NCBI GenBank assembly: GCA_014376345.1
Contig: JACMRS010000243.1
Coordinates: 1 to 9,102 of the forward strand
Origin: Bacteroidia bacterium
GTDB lineage: Bacteria; Bacteroidota; Bacteroidia; NS11-12g; UBA955
Direction: 5' to 3'
Length of the DNA stretch: 9,102 nt
Below, piece after piece: positions 7,298 to 9,102 of the stretch; the stretch's first letter is position 1, and each line of letters starts with the position of its first letter. The translations under genes and the position numbers were made by a program. The notes beneath the pieces were generated by a model that made no database searches, was not told the origin of the DNA, and worked only from the letters and a program-made list of their open reading frames with translations.

Positions 7298-7831
7298 TTA
7301 ACGGTTTTTAGCAGGTTTAAATAAAATGTCTTCCAGCATCAGAATCAGAAAAAAACTAAGGAAAACACTGACTAATATCGTTGGAAGAATACGAGTAAGA
7401 AAATTTTCTCCGAGATTTTCAACTGTAAAAACAATGAAGTGGTGAACAGTTATTAAGGTTATGAAATATATCATCTTCCAGCCTGTACTTTTCTTACTGG
7501 TCCAGATTCTGTTGTCTTCATCGCGAGCAGAAATTTCATTGTCAATATTGCGTGTAATATAACCTCTGCTAAAACCAATAAGTGTACAAGCGGCTGCGTT
7601 TATGCCCATAGTATTGGTAAACATATCAATAGTTAATCCAATAAAGAATGAAATTAAAATCAGATAATTGTGCTTAATAGCAGGTGGTAACAACAGTATC
7701 AGCATGATGTAAATCTGTGGTTTGAATAAAAAACCATAACTGTAGCCAACCATCACCCTGTTGAGTACAAAAACCTGCAACAGTAATAGAAGCAGGAACA
7801 AACCCGTGTATTTCAGAATGTCAACTATCAT
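7298..7831 (-). CDS. mreD: Rod shape-determining membrane protein MreD
   Basis: This 177-residue, very hydrophobic protein has about five or six membrane helices (for example 7-24, 39-52, 55-72, 120-137 and 148-168). The segment FFIGLTIDMFTNTMGINAAA (62-81) corresponds to the conserved MreD stretch of a glycine-rich helix with Asp, followed by a Gly-hydrophobic helix. MreD bridges MreC and the RodA-PBP2 synthase and is needed for elongasome function in rods. Sequence conservation in this family is low, so the call leans on length, hydropathy, this motif and position between mreC and the PBP2 gene. Its ATG overlaps the mreC stop as ATGA (7828-7831), indicating translational coupling. The length is normal for the family. 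Confidence 0.92.
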   Translation of the reverse strand: MIVDILKYTGLFLLLLLLQVFVLNRVMVGYSYGFLFKPQIYIMLILLLPPAIKHNYLILISFFIGLTIDMFTNTMGINAAACTLIGFSRGYITRNIDNEISARDEDNRIWTSKKSTGWKMIYFITLITVHHFIVFTVENLGENFLTRILPTILVSVFLSFFLILMLEDILFKPAKNR

Positions 7832-8688
7832 TTTCTGCCTTGTTTCGCGTTGTTCATTCGTATAACATTATACTCAAGCTCAACAAGCTCATTTCTGAAA
7901 AGATTTTTCACCACATAAACGGTACTGATATTTCCAAAATTTGTACTCAGCTTAACTTTTATTTTATAAAATGTCTGATTCTTAGGTTGCTCTATACTTT
8001 CAATTATTCCAATCGGAATATTTTCAGGATAAAACTGCGAGTATGGACTTGTTGTAATATGATATCCAACTTTTACCGGCTCATAGCGGTTAATATCTTC
8101 AAGATAAACATAACCGGGATCTGAAATATCCACCCATCTTACTTTTCCTCTCGAATAACCCAGTTCCTGAATTTTTGGAGTTACTGTAGTTTTACTGTTG
8201 AGAACAGATTTAACAATTGCAAAGTTATCTGAAGCGTCTACCACTTCGCCGATAATACCATCCGGACCAAAAACACCCATATTCTTATCTATTCCCGAAG
8301 ACTTACCCCTGTTAATAGTAATATAATTGTCTTTATTGGAGGTTGTATTTGTGATAACAAGAGCCGGAATGTATTCGTAACGCTGTTTGTAAAGTGTATC
8401 GTTAACAACAAATGAGGTGCGGGGCTCTACAAGAAAATTTTCTTTAAGTCTTCTGCGAAGTGCAATATTTTCTTTTACAAGTTCTTCATTTTTATGATAG
8501 AGTCCGAAATAATCATAAAGTTCATTATTGAGAGAACTTACTTTTCCTGAAATTCTTCTGCTTCCGTTAAAATAAAAAGTAGCCTGATAAGAATTGTATC
8601 TGATTATGCAAATGGTACAAAATATTTCAAGTACAAGAAAAAGAAGCACATGAAAATATTGTTTAAGAAATGCGAAAATTGCATTCAT
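7828..8688 (-). CDS. mreC: Rod shape-determining protein MreC
   Basis: This 286-residue protein scaffolds the elongasome in the periplasm and activates PBP2. It has a short cytoplasmic N-terminus, one membrane helix (about 12-30), a charged helical region likely to form a coiled coil (about 48-86, containing KENIALRRRLKEN), and the two-lobed beta domain (about 105-265). Family motifs include INRGKSSGIDKNMGV (125-139), GPDGIIGEVV (141-150) and FYPENIPIGIIESIE (219-233). The gene begins nine bases after the mreB stop and ends in a four-base overlap with mreD. A second ATG four bases downstream of the chosen one is out of frame. Length and architecture are ordinary for Bacteroidota MreC. Confidence 0.95.
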   Translation of the reverse strand: MNAIFAFLKQYFHVLLFLVLEIFCTICIIRYNSYQATFYFNGSRRISGKVSSLNNELYDYFGLYHKNEELVKENIALRRRLKENFLVEPRTSFVVNDTLYKQRYEYIPALVITNTTSNKDNYITINRGKSSGIDKNMGVFGPDGIIGEVVDASDNFAIVKSVLNSKTTVTPKIQELGYSRGKVRWVDISDPGYVYLEDINRYEPVKVGYHITTSPYSQFYPENIPIGIIESIEQPKNQTFYKIKVKLSTNFGNISTVYVVKNLFRNELVELEYNVIRMNNAKQGRK

Positions 8689-8697
8689 TGGTGGTTA

Positions 8698-9102
8698 TCA
8701 GGTCATTAAGAACTTGAACTTACCAATGTTTTTTAAAGCGATACCTGTTCCTCTTACAACGGCCCTGAGTGGATCGTCGGCTACATGCACAGGTAATTTT
8801 GTTTTTGCAGCAATTCGCTTATCCAGTCCACGAAGCAAAGCACCACCACCTGTGAGATAAAGACCGGTCTGGTAAATATCTGCACTCAATTCAGGAGGCG
8901 TATTTTCAAGAGCTTTAAGAACTGCTTCTTCAATTTTCGCAATTGATTTATCAAGAGCAAGAGCAATTTCAGAATACGAAACCATTACCTGCTTAGGAAT
9001 ACCGGTCATTAAATCTCTGCCATAAACTGCATAATCTTCCGGAGGATTCTCAAGTTCTGTTAAAGCAGAACCCACATTAATTTTTATTTTTTCAGCAGTA
9101 CG
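8698..9102 (-). CDS. mreB: Rod shape-determining actin-like protein MreB, C-terminal fragment (5' end outside window)
   Basis: The frame is open to the window edge and gives the last 134 residues. The visible part starts RTAEKIKINVGSAL, so the GTG at 9073-9075 is an internal Val codon and not the start. Matching MreB motifs follow: GRDLMTGIPK, TPPELSADI, and LTGGGALLRGLD, which is the adenosine-binding glycine motif of the actin/Hsp70 fold, then DDPLRAVVRGTGIAL near the C-terminus. MreB polymerises ATP-dependently on the inner membrane face and directs the position of wall synthesis by the RodA-PBP2 complex. As first gene of the group, its promoter should lie beyond the right edge. Its TGA is nine bases before mreC. 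Confidence 0.96.
   Translation of the reverse strand, partial: RTAEKIKINVGSALTELENPPEDYAVYGRDLMTGIPKQVMVSYSEIALALDKSIAKIEEAVLKALENTPPELSADIYQTGLYLTGGGALLRGLDKRIAAKTKLPVHVADDPLRAVVRGTGIALKNIGKFKFLMT

Noticed and set aside
8698..9075. GTG at 9073-9075 as the start of a short gene
   Set aside because: The frame stays open to the window edge and the upstream residues continue the MreB family sequence, so this is an internal Val codon of a truncated mreB.

Overview
The window reads like a Bacteroidota (Bacteroidetes) chromosome. It is AT-rich, gene starts mostly lack strong Shine-Dalgarno sequences, one upstream region carries a TAnnTTTG-type -7 box, and the cell-shape genes are in the order mreB-mreC-mreD-mrdA-rodA with near-zero spacing. 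No RNA genes, insertion sequences, CRISPR arrays or long repeats were seen, and coding density is very high. The only gap near 100 bases is 88-185.

Plus strand, 1-4024: four co-directional genes. They are the tail of a HAD-type phosphatase, a large membrane protein joining a GT-C-like glycosyltransferase region to a phosphoribulokinase/uridine-kinase-type P-loop kinase, a zinc class II aldolase/adducin-family enzyme, and a cytoplasmic glycerophosphodiester phosphodiesterase (GDPD)-family protein. The kinase-fusion and aldolase genes overlap by four bases (TTGA) and both appear to start with TTG. Together they look like a small sugar-phosphate or glycolipid pathway that I cannot match to a described system. 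This is the most interesting part of the window.

Minus strand, 4021-9102: the rod-shape (elongasome) operon, transcribed right to left. It contains mreB (5' end outside the window), mreC, mreD, the transpeptidase PBP2 (mrdA) and the SEDS glycosyltransferase RodA. MreB filaments, the MreC/MreD membrane partners and the RodA-PBP2 synthase pair together build lateral-wall peptidoglycan. Genes are 6-9 bases apart or overlap by 4-8 bases, which indicates one transcript and translational coupling.

The two operons converge and meet at a single TTAA (4021-4024) that supplies the stop codons of both terminal genes, so there is no intergenic space for a terminator.
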